Assembly (NCBI GenBank): GCA_963205315.1
Contig: CAUJIO010000059.1
Location: forward strand, 1-39,525
Reading direction: 5' to 3'
Source of the DNA: Pseudomonadota bacterium
Lineage (GTDB): Bacteria; Pseudomonadota; Alphaproteobacteria; Rhizobiales; Aestuariivirgaceae
DNA length: 39,525 nt
The notes beneath the pieces were generated by a model that was not told the DNA's origin, ran no database searches, and worked only from the letters and a program-made list of their open reading frames with translations. Both the position numbers and the translations under genes were made by a program. Within the stretch, counting starts at the first letter, position 1. Each line of letters begins with the position of its first letter. Of this stretch, positions 15,579-24,000 are shown in pieces.

Positions 15579-16859
15579 TTACTTGTGTTCAGCAAGATAC
15601 TTTTGCTGTTCAGCCGTCAGGAAAGCGGCCCAGCCATCAGCCACTTCCTTGGCGGACTTCTTGCCCAGCAGCAGTTCCTGGAAGGCGGTCGGAACCATGG
15701 AGTCATAGAAGACGCCAAGGTTCTCGAGATGGGTCGGGGGCGTCACCATCACATACTTCTCGGGATTGTTCAGTTCGTCGAACCAGCCCTTGAATTGCTC
15801 GGTCTTGAAGTGCTCGTCCTGTTCGGCACCCTTGTGAATCGGCATGACGCCAACGGTCTTTGCCCAGCCAAGGTTCTGCTTGTTGTCGAGCAGGAAGGAC
15901 ATGAGCTTCCAGGCATCGGCCTTGACGGGGCTGTCGGACATCATTGCCCATCCGCCATAACCCAGTGCAGGAAAGGCCTTGCCACCAGGGCCGACCGGCC
16001 ACGGCGCCACCGCGAAGTCTTCGGGTTTCATCTTCTCGGCGATGCCGATCAGCGCATCAGGATCCTGGTTCAACATGGCGCAGGTGCCGCTGTAGAAGCC
16101 GGTGACCAGTTCGTTGAATCCCCAGCTGATCGAGTCCTTGGGAGCCCAACCCTTCTGGTAGATGTCGGCCATCATCTGCAGGCCCTTGACAGCACCTTCC
16201 TCATTGAAGATCGACGTGCCGTCTTCATTGAAGTAGCCAGGCTTTCCGGCCATGTTGTCCATGAATTGCTGGATCGAGCCGAAGGCGCCGGGTCCGCCGC
16301 GCAGGCAGTAGCCGTACTTGCCATTGCCAAGCGCCGAGATCTTTTCGGCGGCGGCCGCGAATTCATCCATGGTTGCGGGGGGATTGGCGATGCCAGCCTC
16401 GGCAAAGAGCTTTTTGTTATAGAACATCGCATTGATGTAATAGCCATAGGGGATCATGAACTGCGTGTTCTTGACCGTCGAGCCAAACTCCCTGGCGCGG
16501 TCGCCAAGCGTCGCGTTTCCGGCCCAGTCCTTCATGTAGGGCCCAAGATCCTCGAGCTGGCCGTTGTTCGCATAGAGACCCATCCAGCGCTCCGGCATTT
16601 CGACGAGGTCGGGCGTTTCACCGGCCTGAACCATGCTGAGGAACTTTTCGAACGCCTGACCCCACGGGAGCGATATCACTTCCACCTTGATGTCCGGGTT
16701 GGCTTTTTCGAATTCCGCGATCTGGCTCTTGAGGAATTCGGTGCGCGGCGGGCTGGTGATCACCTCCAGCAGCTGCACCTTTGTTTCGGCCCAGGCCGAA
16801 GCCGCGCCAAGCGCGAGCAGGCCCGCCCCCAACATGATCGACGTCATCAGTTTTTTCAT
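15579..16859 (-). CDS. MalE-type periplasmic binding protein
   Basis: A 426-residue extracellular solute-binding protein of family 1. The signal peptide is residues 1-24 (KKLM basic start, a hydrophobic core and SAWA cleavage site). The mature protein shows FEKANPDIKVEVISLPWGQA and the hinge and pocket pattern of CUT1 binding proteins (YGYYINAMFYNKKLF, Trp-rich C-terminal lobe). ATG 16859 follows GGGAGG. It begins 10 bases after the stop of a PLP-enzyme gene, so it is part of the same transcript. That is an unusual partner, suggesting the ligand may be an amino-acid derivative or a thio/amino-conjugate and not a plain sugar. The ligand is unknown. Confidence 0.9.
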   Translation of the reverse strand: MKKLMTSIMLGAGLLALGAASAWAETKVQLLEVITSPPRTEFLKSQIAEFEKANPDIKVEVISLPWGQAFEKFLSMVQAGETPDLVEMPERWMGLYANNGQLEDLGPYMKDWAGNATLGDRAREFGSTVKNTQFMIPYGYYINAMFYNKKLFAEAGIANPPATMDEFAAAAEKISALGNGKYGYCLRGGPGAFGSIQQFMDNMAGKPGYFNEDGTSIFNEEGAVKGLQMMADIYQKGWAPKDSISWGFNELVTGFYSGTCAMLNQDPDALIGIAEKMKPEDFAVAPWPVGPGGKAFPALGYGGWAMMSDSPVKADAWKLMSFLLDNKQNLGWAKTVGVMPIHKGAEQDEHFKTEQFKGWFDELNNPEKYVMVTPPTHLENLGVFYDSMVPTAFQELLLGKKSAKEVADGWAAFLTAEQQKYLAEHK

Positions 16860-16869
16860 TTGTACCTCC

Positions 16870-18057
16870 CTAGGGTTTCTGACTTGTAGCTAAGGCTTTC
16901 TCCAGGTCGGCCCAGAGAATCTCCGGATCCTCAAGTCCGACATGCAGACGGATGGCGCGCGGCGAGACGCCGAAGCGGCCGAATGAGTTTACGCCCGGCG
17001 TCTGCGCCAGCGAAGCGGCGACCGGAACGATCAGGCTTTCGTGACCACCCCAACTCACGCCAAGGCGAAAGAACGACAAAGCATCGGAGAACCGGGCGAC
17101 ATCGATCCGCTCATCGACCTCGAACGTGAAGAGGCCGGTGAAACCGGTAAGCGTCGCGCGGCCGGGATGGTTCGAATAAACCGGATGGTGAACCTTGGTG
17201 ACCATGCCGTGCTGGCGGAGGCGATCAGCGATCAGCAGCGCGCTGTCCATATGCCGGCGAATGCGCAGCGGCAAGGTGCGCAACCCGCGTGTCAGCAGAA
17301 ACGCCTCGAGTGGCGATAGCTTGGCCCCGAGAAACGGATGCGTCAGTTCGTTGAGCCGGGCGATCATCGCCTTCGGGCCAGCCACCACGCCAGCCACCGT
17401 ATCGCTGTGGCCGCCAATATATTTGGAGGCCGAATGCACGACGAGATCGATGCCGTGAAGGATCGGCTTCTGGAATACCGGTGATGCCCAGGAATTGTCG
17501 ATCATGGTGACGACACCCTGCGCCTTGGCCGCCCGTGCCAGCCGTGCGATGTCCTGCAATTCGAATACCATCGAGCTGGGGCTCTCGAGATAAAGAAGCC
17601 TGGCGCCCGGCAGCGCTGCCTCGACAGCCTCGGCGTCGGTTCCATCGACATACTCGACAGTGACGCCGAAGCGCGGCAAGAGCTTCTCGAAAAACCGGTA
17701 GGCGTCACCATAGCAATGACGCACTGCGACGATGCGGTCACCGGACTGCACAATCGAGAGAACGGTCGCACTGATTGCGGCCATGCCGCTGGCGAAACCG
17801 CGCGCCGCCTCCGCGCCCTCCAGCGCCGCGATCCGGCGTTCGAAGTCGTGGGCCGTGGGATTGCCGACACGCGAATAGATGTAGCCGCTACCCTCGCCCG
17901 CAAATGCCTGACGCATGGCTTCGAAATTCTTGAAGGTGAATAGCGACGTCTGATAGATCGGGCCAACGACGGGGTCATGCTCGTGTTCGGCATCGTCGCA
18001 AACGATCAATGAGGCCTCGGCGATTGCCGCCGACGCCAGGCGCGGATCATGCTTCAT
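16870..18057 (-). CDS. Cys/Met metabolism PLP-dependent enzyme
   Basis: A 395-residue (from ATG 18057) fold-type I enzyme of the cystathionine gamma-synthase/beta-lyase/methionine gamma-lyase family. Visible are YSRVGNPT (PLP phosphate contact from the neighbouring subunit), the FASGMAAISA loop, the Asp of IDNSW that binds the PLP ring, and the Schiff-base lysine K212 in VVHSASKYIGGHSD. The position of the Cys used by methionine gamma-lyase (LYGCT) reads CYGDA, so it is not a canonical methionine gamma-lyase; the exact elimination or transfer reaction is open. An ATG at 18087 would add 10 residues; both starts overlap the end of the GntR gene. Its genetic partners are a GntR regulator and a CUT1 importer. 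Confidence 0.88.
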   Translation of the reverse strand: MKHDPRLASAAIAEASLIVCDDAEHEHDPVVGPIYQTSLFTFKNFEAMRQAFAGEGSGYIYSRVGNPTAHDFERRIAALEGAEAARGFASGMAAISATVLSIVQSGDRIVAVRHCYGDAYRFFEKLLPRFGVTVEYVDGTDAEAVEAALPGARLLYLESPSSMVFELQDIARLARAAKAQGVVTMIDNSWASPVFQKPILHGIDLVVHSASKYIGGHSDTVAGVVAGPKAMIARLNELTHPFLGAKLSPLEAFLLTRGLRTLPLRIRRHMDSALLIADRLRQHGMVTKVHHPVYSNHPGRATLTGFTGLFTFEVDERIDVARFSDALSFFRLGVSWGGHESLIVPVAASLAQTPGVNSFGRFGVSPRAIRLHVGLEDPEILWADLEKALATSQKP

Positions 18058-18787
18058 CGGGAAAGGCCTCGCGGATTTCGGTTTCAACGGAGTCGATCAG
18101 TTTCCAGGCTTCGTTGCGCGCCGCCACAGGATCGCGCCGGGCAATGGCTTCGAACATGGAACGGTGAAAGGGATGCGAGGCGGCGGCGAAATCCGGCAGG
18201 TGCAGCGCATTCTCCCAGAGTTGATGCAACAGATCGTGCATCGACTGAATGATCTGGGGGAAGAAGGGATTGCCCGTGGCGTGATAAATCGACTGATGGA
18301 ACTGCCAGTCCTCTTCAGAACCGCCGCCCCCGATATAGGCTGCTTCCATCCGGGCAAGAGCGTCCCCGATCGATGCGATGTCATCCTCGCTTGCCGATTT
18401 GGCGCAGACAGCGGCTGCCTCGCCTTCGAGCGCGCGGCGCACCTGCAATATCTGAAGCAGGTTTTTCACCTTCGAAGGCCTGGCCAGCACCAGCGGCACA
18501 TGCAGCAGATTGGGGCTGACCGCTACCCGAAGATATACGCCACTGCCCTGCCGCATCTCGACGATGCCCAAGGCCTCCCAACGCTTCAGGGCTTCCCGTA
18601 CCGTTGAACGGCCAACACCCAAGGTTTCGCAAAGTACCCGCTCGCTGGGCAATTTGCTGTTGGGCCGAATGTGCGCGCGTTCAACGAATGCCGCTAGGGA
18701 ATCGAGCACCGCGGTGTCCAACGACTTGGGGCGGACGGGCCTCAGAAGTCCTTCCGTCACACGGCCGCTCGATTTCGTCACCCACAT
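18047..18787 (-). CDS. GntR family regulator (FadR/FCD type)
   Basis: A 246-residue regulator. The winged helix is at about residues 18-88 (NSKLPSERVLCETLGVGRST, then VREALKRWEALGIVEMRQGSG). The FCD effector domain is at about 100-240, with the metal-ligand pattern DWQFHQSIYHATGN and a C-terminal HPFHRSM. The start is probably ATG 18787; ATG 18859 would place a palindromic operator candidate inside the coding region. It is the first gene of the operon with the PLP enzyme and the CUT1 importer and overlaps the PLP gene by 11 bases, so it probably autoregulates this operon. Confidence 0.87.
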   Translation of the reverse strand: MWVTKSSGRVTEGLLRPVRPKSLDTAVLDSLAAFVERAHIRPNSKLPSERVLCETLGVGRSTVREALKRWEALGIVEMRQGSGVYLRVAVSPNLLHVPLVLARPSKVKNLLQILQVRRALEGEAAAVCAKSASEDDIASIGDALARMEAAYIGGGGSEEDWQFHQSIYHATGNPFFPQIIQSMHDLLHQLWENALHLPDFAAASHPFHRSMFEAIARRDPVAARNEAWKLIDSVETEIREAFPDEA

Positions 18788-18820
18788 TGCTCCAACGGTC
18801 AGGTTATCAGACCACTTGAG

Positions 18821-18836
18821 ATTGTCTTGAAACAAT
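18821..18836. promoter_or_regulatory. Candidate GntR operator
   Basis: ATTGT-cttgaa-ACAAT, a perfect 5-6-5 inverted repeat 34 bases upstream of ATG 18787, resembling sites of FadR-subfamily GntR proteins. It lies in the promoter region of the GntR-PLP-ABC operon. Confidence 0.45.
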
Positions 18837-18923
18837 GTACCCGTCAAGGGCATGCTCACGGCTGTGGATTGTCTTCAAAATCACCTGCGCTCGGTTCACT
18901 CCTTCTCTTCCGCCCAATAAAAA

Positions 18924-18948
18924 GGCGGCGGAATTTGATCCCGCCGCC
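18924..18948 (-). terminator. Terminator of the inositol-like operon
   Basis: Minus strand: GGCGGCGG-gatcaaatt-CCGCCGCC, a perfect 8-pair stem followed by TTTTTATT. It lies 82 bases after the stop at 19031 and closes the long operon that starts near 27.7 kb. Confidence 0.9.
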
Positions 18949-19030
18949 CTTGGGTTTGAAACCTATTCATCGTAGGGCACGCCCTGTCGCGTGTTCCACA
19001 ACCTGCGTCGTCCGTCTGAGGCAGACCCCG

Positions 19031-19933
19031 CTACGGCCAGTACTTGTCGACGTATTTCTGGATCTCACTGCGCATGAACCGCGAAGACTGCTCGGCACGG
19101 TCTTCCCATGCAAACACGCAAGCCGTCATGATGCCGTCGAACTTCACCTCGGCCAGCGTCCCGAAAAACACGTCCCAGTCAACTTCGCCCTGTCCGATGT
19201 CGAGATGCTGGTGCACCGTGACCTTGGCACCCGGCGGATTGACAATATAGCGAAGGCCCGACGAGGCCTTGTGGTTCAACGTATCAGCCACATGCACATG
19301 CGCCAGCACCGGCGCACAATCCCGGATCATCTGCGCCATGTCGTCACCGAAATAGAATGTATGCGGCGCGCAATACAGAAACTTCACGTATTTCGAATTG
19401 ATGACGCGGATCATATCGACGGCAGGATGCAGCGTCTCGCACCAATCTTCCGGATGCGGCTCCACATGCAGCGCGATCCCTTCCTTCTCGAAGACGGGCA
19501 CCAGTTCTTCCATCGAGCGCCACCAGGCCGCTTCGCTGGCTTCGACCGAATAATGCCCGCCGCAGCAATTGGAGTGGCTGGCGCGGTCTGGCGAAGGGCC
19601 ACGGCCGAATTCCGAATTGAGCACGGGGCAATCCATCTCGACGGCAATCTCGATGGCCCGCTTCCAATAGCTCACCGCCGTCTTGCGCTCGTCTTCATGC
19701 GGGCTGGCCCAGCGGTACATGGGCAGCAGTGACGCGAGTTTTACACCGTGGTCCTTCAGTGATTTCTTGAATTCCGCCATGCGCTCCGGATAGGCGCGTG
19801 GCTGCACCCACCAGGCCAGAAAATCCGGCCGCGGAGAAAGTTCGATGTACTCATAGCCCATCTCTGCGGCCAGCCGCGGAATTTCCGTCAGCGGCAAATG
19901 ACGATGCATGTGCGGATCGAGAGCGATCTTCAT
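19031..19933 (-). CDS. IolH-like TIM-barrel isomerase/epimerase family protein
   Basis: A 300-residue protein of the xylose isomerase-like TIM-barrel (AP_endonuc_2) superfamily. Likely metal ligands are seen in HVEPHPEDW, YLYCAPHTFYF-like and HVHVADTLNH segments and in the C-terminal motif VHQHLDIGQGEVDWDVFFG. That last motif together with SSGLRYIVNPPGAKV is what I recall from IolH-type proteins of inositol operons, whose exact reaction is not settled. ATG 19933 follows AAGGAGGG. It is the last gene of the nine-gene operon, 15 bases after the PanB-like gene, and is followed by a terminator. Assignment to the superfamily is firm; the IolH label is from memory of the motif. Confidence 0.75.
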   Translation of the reverse strand: MKIALDPHMHRHLPLTEIPRLAAEMGYEYIELSPRPDFLAWWVQPRAYPERMAEFKKSLKDHGVKLASLLPMYRWASPHEDERKTAVSYWKRAIEIAVEMDCPVLNSEFGRGPSPDRASHSNCCGGHYSVEASEAAWWRSMEELVPVFEKEGIALHVEPHPEDWCETLHPAVDMIRVINSKYVKFLYCAPHTFYFGDDMAQMIRDCAPVLAHVHVADTLNHKASSGLRYIVNPPGAKVTVHQHLDIGQGEVDWDVFFGTLAEVKFDGIMTACVFAWEDRAEQSSRFMRSEIQKYVDKYWP

Positions 19934-19948
19934 GTCGTGCCCTCCTTG

Positions 19949-20761
19949 TCAGACACCGGATTTGGCCAGCAGCGCCTTGAATTTTTCAAGTTCGCCGGGA
20001 ATTGACTTCACGACTTGCGCCGGTTCCGGGAAGGCACGACTCTGAACGTCGTTGTGGAACTCGCGGAACGCGGCGATCCGCTCTTGCTGCAGCCTGTCGT
20101 ATTCCGCGGCAAAGTTGCGATAGACCTTGGCATGCTTGGGAACGTGGCCGCGATTCTGACCCAACACGTCGTCCGAAAACAGATAGTTGCAGTCACAACC
20201 GGTGCCAGCGCCCATCGATATCATGAACAGCGGCGTGCGCTTCGAGATCTCCGCGGCAATGTCAGGCGGCACGACTTCGATTTCCATGCCGAAGGCGCCG
20301 GCCTCCTCGTATTTCTTGACCTTCTCCCAGACCTTCATGGCGCTGTCAGCCGTCTTGCCGACCGCCTTGAAGCCGCCGGTCCACGTGCACGTGTGCGGGA
20401 TGAGTCCGACGTGGCCGATCACCGGAATGCCCTCGTCCGCCATGCGGCGCACAGTCTGGAACGAGGCCGCGCAATAGACGGCATTGGCGCCAGCCCGCAT
20501 CATCCTGAAACCCCATCGCAGAAAATCGTCAGTGGGCCCTTCGGCTTCCCACAACGCTTGTCCCGGAACAGCAAAGATGCCGGGTGCGACATCACGGAAC
20601 TTTGGATCGACCAACATCTCAGGCGGGACCGAGCACATATCGATGCCCGCCGCCTGCGCGGCCGCAAGTTCGTCCCAGCTTGTCACGCGCATCATCGAGT
20701 ATTGATATTTGCCTTTGTTGGCGAAAACGTCTGCGACCGTCGGGGGGCTGAGGCGTTGCAT
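19949..20761 (-). CDS. PanB-like protein with altered active site
   Basis: A 270-residue protein of the ketopantoate hydroxymethyltransferase (PanB) fold. The PanB pattern is clear in GIPVIGHVGLIPHTCTWTGG, FKAVGKT, EEAGAFGMEIEVVPPDIAAE and the GAGTGCD segment, so H117 and E162 are retained. The residues that bind magnesium and ketoacid in true PanB are not: VGDS is replaced by SVPPE, the second Asp motif (D-M/L-P-F) by AVPGQ, and the Lys/Glu pair in AVKLEGG by AVYCAAS. Pantothenate synthesis is therefore unlikely. With its neighbours (dehydrogenase, isomerases, oxygenase) it more likely performs an aldol, retro-aldol or C1 step on a ring-derived keto acid; this is inference. The start follows AAGGACACTACG. 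Confidence 0.8.
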   Translation of the reverse strand: MQRLSPPTVADVFANKGKYQYSMMRVTSWDELAAAQAAGIDMCSVPPEMLVDPKFRDVAPGIFAVPGQALWEAEGPTDDFLRWGFRMMRAGANAVYCAASFQTVRRMADEGIPVIGHVGLIPHTCTWTGGFKAVGKTADSAMKVWEKVKKYEEAGAFGMEIEVVPPDIAAEISKRTPLFMISMGAGTGCDCNYLFSDDVLGQNRGHVPKHAKVYRNFAAEYDRLQQERIAAFREFHNDVQSRAFPEPAQVVKSIPGELEKFKALLAKSGV

Positions 20762-20798
20762 CGTAGTGTCCTTGTCCTGAGTGCGTGGAGATGATGGA

Positions 20799-21887
20799 TC
20801 AGCCGATCATGCCAGATGGCAGCGGCGGGGTTGGATTTGCGGTTGCCGGCAGATGACGGCGCACGAAGTAGTCGGGCTCCCTGACCTGGCGCAGAAGGGT
20901 CGGAATGATTTCCCGGTAGCAGGCCCAGAAGCCCACATAAGGCGGCGGGCAATCCTTCAGGATCTCGCGGTGAAGCTCTGGCAGCCGGTGATAGGGCACC
21001 ATCGGGAACATGTGGTGCTCGACGTGATAGTTCATGTTCCAGTAGACGAAGCGGCTGAAACGGTTGATGTACATGGTCCGGCAATTGAGCCTGTGATCGA
21101 GCACATCCTCGGCCAGCCCGATGTGCTGGGTAAGGCCCGTCATGAACATGTGCCAGGCGCCATACATGCTGGGCAGGCCGATGAGCATGGCGGGCAGAAT
21201 CGAACCCATGGCGATGCAGGCCGCAATCACGCCGAGGTAGATCACAGTCCAGACGCGGGCGACGAAGATCACCTTCCCCTGCTCCGCCTCCGGAATGAAA
21301 TCGCGCTCCGCTGCCGTCAACCGGCCCGCGGCATAGCGGAGCATGGCCCACCAAGCCTGTGGGACCATGAGAAGGCCGAAGACGTTCAGCAGCGCCTTGG
21401 CAAGCTCCGGCGGGCGCATCAAGATGATCTCCGGATCGCGGCCGACAATGATTGTATCGGTATGGTGGCGCGAGTGGCTCCAGCGCCAGACGGTCGGATT
21501 GCGCACCGTCATGAAGCAGGCAAGCTGATAGATGGCATCATTCTTCCACGGCGTTTTGAAAGCCGTGCCGTGGCCACATTCATGCCAGCGCGAGTCGCCG
21601 GCCGAGCCATACAGAACGCCATAGACGATGAAGAAGGGAACGCACCACCATGATCCCCAGAAATAGACTCCGAGTCCGCCTGCAACGGCCAACGCCAGAA
21701 ACCAGATGATCGTGTCGCGCGTCGCCGGCCCATCGGATCTCTGCATGAGTTCCTTCATGCGGGCGCGCGTAATGGGGGTCTTGTACCACTCCGCATTGGC
21801 AAGGCCGATCTGTACGGCGCGCCGGTTGAGAGGGCCTTCAAGGCTGTAGTTGCGCGGGTATGGAGCGCTTGCGGTTTCGTACGTCAT
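20799..21887 (-). CDS. MocD-like membrane di-iron oxygenase/desaturase
   Basis: A 362-residue integral-membrane protein of the fatty acid desaturase/hydroxylase superfamily. All three histidine boxes are present: H102-ECGH, H138-SRHH and H288-VEHH, plus H255 in TQHIGLAED. Transmembrane helices lie near residues 60-95 and 205-245. The TQHxGLAEDVLDHRLN pattern and the context match my recollection of MocD, the oxygenase proposed to demethylate the rhizopine 3-O-methyl-scyllo-inosamine in Rhizobium leguminosarum together with a ferredoxin (MocE) and reductase (MocF). Neither electron-transfer gene is in this window. It lies between an IolI-like gene and a PanB-like gene in a sugar-uptake operon, an odd place for a lipid desaturase. 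The start follows GGGAGA. Confidence 0.82.
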   Translation of the reverse strand: MTYETASAPYPRNYSLEGPLNRRAVQIGLANAEWYKTPITRARMKELMQRSDGPATRDTIIWFLALAVAGGLGVYFWGSWWCVPFFIVYGVLYGSAGDSRWHECGHGTAFKTPWKNDAIYQLACFMTVRNPTVWRWSHSRHHTDTIIVGRDPEIILMRPPELAKALLNVFGLLMVPQAWWAMLRYAAGRLTAAERDFIPEAEQGKVIFVARVWTVIYLGVIAACIAMGSILPAMLIGLPSMYGAWHMFMTGLTQHIGLAEDVLDHRLNCRTMYINRFSRFVYWNMNYHVEHHMFPMVPYHRLPELHREILKDCPPPYVGFWACYREIIPTLLRQVREPDYFVRRHLPATANPTPPLPSGMIG

Positions 21888-21951
21888 TGCTGATCTCCCT
21901 GTATTGCCTTGAAGTCAGGGTGGTTGGTGTATCGATGCGCGAAATCGCCTG

Positions 21952-22773
21952 TCACAGAAAACCCCGCAGATAGGCAAAGGACTTCGAAAGCGGCTCGCTC
22001 GCATCCTCCAACTGATGAATCTTCGGATCGAACGGCTCCATCGAAACATAGCCACGATATCCAGATGCGACGATGCGCTTCAACTGCCCTCCAGTATCGG
22101 TAATGTCCGAGCCGTCGACAAATCCCCGGTCAGGCTCTGTCAACGCCTCGGGTGCCAGATCGGTCCGGCTGATGCCCGAGACATGAACGAGACCAATCAA
22201 TTCAGGAAACAGTTTCTGATCGCGGCAGCGGTAATACTGGAACGTATCGTAACAGATCTGCAGTGGCCCTGCCCCGTTCACATCACCGATGGCTTCGGCG
22301 GCGATGTGCTGATTCTGCAACGTACTGCCCGCCATGCCAAGCGGTTCAACATATCCGATGACTCCGGTGTCCGAGGCCAGAGCCTTGATGGCCTCCAGGG
22401 ACTGGCGGAGCTTGGCCGCCAGCTCGGTCTTGCTCCACCCATGATGGAGATCGATCACCGGGCACATCACAATGCCAGGTGCGCCAAGTTCGGCGGCATA
22501 GCGAAACAGGGCTTCAGCTTCCTGCGCGCGCTCCGGTGTCCAGTCATTGAAGCGCTGCAATGCATTGATGGAGGCAACCGAAAGCCCGGCATCCGCGATG
22601 CGGGACTTGAGATCCCTTGCGGTCATGCCATCGGCGAATTCACGGCCTTCGACATCGTTGCGCACTTCGACGGCTGTTGCGCCGGCCTGGCGGGCGAGAT
22701 TGAGAAAGTCATCGAGGGGCAAGCGCGGCGCCACCATTCGGTTGATCGCAAACTGAATTGCAGGCTGTGTCAT
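21952..22773 (-). CDS. IolI-like TIM-barrel isomerase
   Basis: A 273-residue xylose isomerase-like TIM-barrel protein. The segments SINALQRFNDW, GYVEPLG, LQICYDTFQYYR, GLVHVSGI, LTEPDRGFVDGSD and GYVSMEPFDP follow the order seen in 2-keto-myo-inositol isomerase (IolI), including the Glu/Asp/His/Glu metal ligands. IolI interconverts inosose isomers. ATG 22773 stands behind GAGGAC; a nearby ATG in another frame stops at once. It lies 17 bases after the Gfo/Idh/MocA dehydrogenase gene, whose ketone product it could use. Substrate specificity is inferred from homology and neighbours. Confidence 0.8.
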   Translation of the reverse strand: MTQPAIQFAINRMVAPRLPLDDFLNLARQAGATAVEVRNDVEGREFADGMTARDLKSRIADAGLSVASINALQRFNDWTPERAQEAEALFRYAAELGAPGIVMCPVIDLHHGWSKTELAAKLRQSLEAIKALASDTGVIGYVEPLGMAGSTLQNQHIAAEAIGDVNGAGPLQICYDTFQYYRCRDQKLFPELIGLVHVSGISRTDLAPEALTEPDRGFVDGSDITDTGGQLKRIVASGYRGYVSMEPFDPKIHQLEDASEPLSKSFAYLRGFL

Positions 22774-22790
22774 GTCATGTCCTCGTTCGT

Positions 22791-23987
22791 TTATGGATCG
22801 ATCCAGCACTTGGTCCAGATGCCGCCAGACTCGTGACTGTCGGCACAGGCGTCAATGAACTTGACACCTCGCGCGCCATCTTCTGCCGTCGACACAGCGA
22901 GGAAGCCACCGGGAAGGCTTCTTTGCCCGCGCCGCTCTTCAACAGCCAGAGCGAGTTCAGTGTACATGTTGCCCCAGGCGTCACTGAGTGATTCTCCGTG
23001 GCCGCGCGGCAGGTGAATGAGGCGTTCCACGGCAGGCAGAACACCTGAGCCGTGGCCGCGAACTATCACCTGCTCCGGTTGGTTCAGGTAATTGACGCGC
23101 AGCTGCTCTGGGAATTCCTGATTCCACTCAATGCCACCCTTCAGACCAAAAATACGCAGGCGAAGCCCGCAGTAATTGCCCGGAGCCGCCTGGGTGATCC
23201 AGATCGATCCCGGTGCGCCATTGGCAAGCTTGATGTTCATGAACACCGTGTCTTCCAGATTCTTCGGCGCACCGCAGACATGGAAGTCGGCACGCACATC
23301 GGTAATCGCCTGACCACTCACATAGTTCGCCAGATGGAAGGCATGCGTGCCGATGTCGCCCGTGGCGGAGGCGCGGCCCACCTTCTTCGGATCGCGCCGC
23401 CATGCCGCCCCCTTGAAACTCGGGTCGTCGGGCGCCGTCGCCCAGTCCTGCGCATATTCAACGACGATCTGCCGGACATCACCAATGGCTCCGTCCGCCA
23501 CCATCAGCCGCGCCTGCCGCACCATCGGATGGTAGGTGTAGGGATAGGTCATGCCGAGAAACATGCCGGTCTCGCGGCGGATGCGCACCAGTTCCAACGC
23601 CTCATCCATCGAAATTGTCATCGGCTTGTCGAGAATGACATCAATGCCGGCACGCATGAAAGCAGCCGCCGGTTCGAAATGCAGATAATTCGGCGTGCAG
23701 ATGACAACAGCCTCGATACCGTCGGCGCGAGCTGCCTCGGCACGGAGCATGCCGTTGTAATCCGTGTAGGCGCGGTCGGGTGCGATCAGCCACGCAGCGG
23801 CCGAGGCCCTGGCGTTCTCAGGGTTGGAAGACATCGCTCCGGCAACGATGTCCCAACGGTTCGACAGCCTGATCCCGGTTGCGTGCCAGTCACCGACGAG
23901 GCCGCCCTTGCCCCCACCCACAAACCCCAGCCGCAACCGGCGTGAGGCTACTGGATATCGCGTGTCGTCACTTCCCATCATGGCCAT
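22791..23987 (-). CDS. Gfo/Idh/MocA family dehydrogenase
   Basis: A 398-residue NAD(P)-dependent oxidoreductase. The N-terminal Rossmann domain (about residues 9-150) has a glycine-rich loop [15 protein letters not shown]. The usual EKP motif is DKP in [10 protein letters not shown]. The C-terminal domain carries the catalytic Asp/His pair in [15 protein letters not shown]. The family includes inositol dehydrogenases (IolG) and MocA. ATG 23987 is preferred because AGGTGA lies 8 bases upstream; a GTG at 23999 is possible. It starts directly after the ATPase stop (coupled translation). With the IolI-like and MocD-like genes it suggests oxidation of an inositol-type polyol. Confidence 0.9.
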   Translation of the reverse strand: MAMMGSDDTRYPVASRRLRLGFVGGGKGGLVGDWHATGIRLSNRWDIVAGAMSSNPENARASAAAWLIAPDRAYTDYNGMLRAEAARADGIEAVVICTPNYLHFEPAAAFMRAGIDVILDKPMTISMDEALELVRIRRETGMFLGMTYPYTYHPMVRQARLMVADGAIGDVRQIVVEYAQDWATAPDDPSFKGAAWRRDPKKVGRASATGDIGTHAFHLANYVSGQAITDVRADFHVCGAPKNLEDTVFMNIKLANGAPGSIWITQAAPGNYCGLRLRIFGLKGGIEWNQEFPEQLRVNYLNQPEQVIVRGHGSGVLPAVERLIHLPRGHGESLSDAWGNMYTELALAVEERRGQRSLPGGFLAVSTAEDGARGVKFIDACADSHESGGIWTKCWIDP

Positions 23988-24000
23988 GGCATCGATCACC

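Noticed and set aside
15513-16889. A 458-codon open frame on the plus strand
   Set aside because: It lies exactly antisense to the clearly identified MalE-type binding protein and shows no recognisable motif; long antisense frames are common in GC-rich DNA with this codon use.
16870-18057. Calling the PLP enzyme methionine gamma-lyase to complete an mde-like pathway with the E1
   Set aside because: The active-site Cys of methionine gamma-lyase is replaced by Asp (CYGDA) and the gene belongs to a separate ABC operon 5 kb away; kept only as a family-level call.
19949-20761. panB for pantothenate synthesis
   Set aside because: Key magnesium and substrate residues are missing, no panC is adjacent, and the gene is embedded in a catabolic operon.
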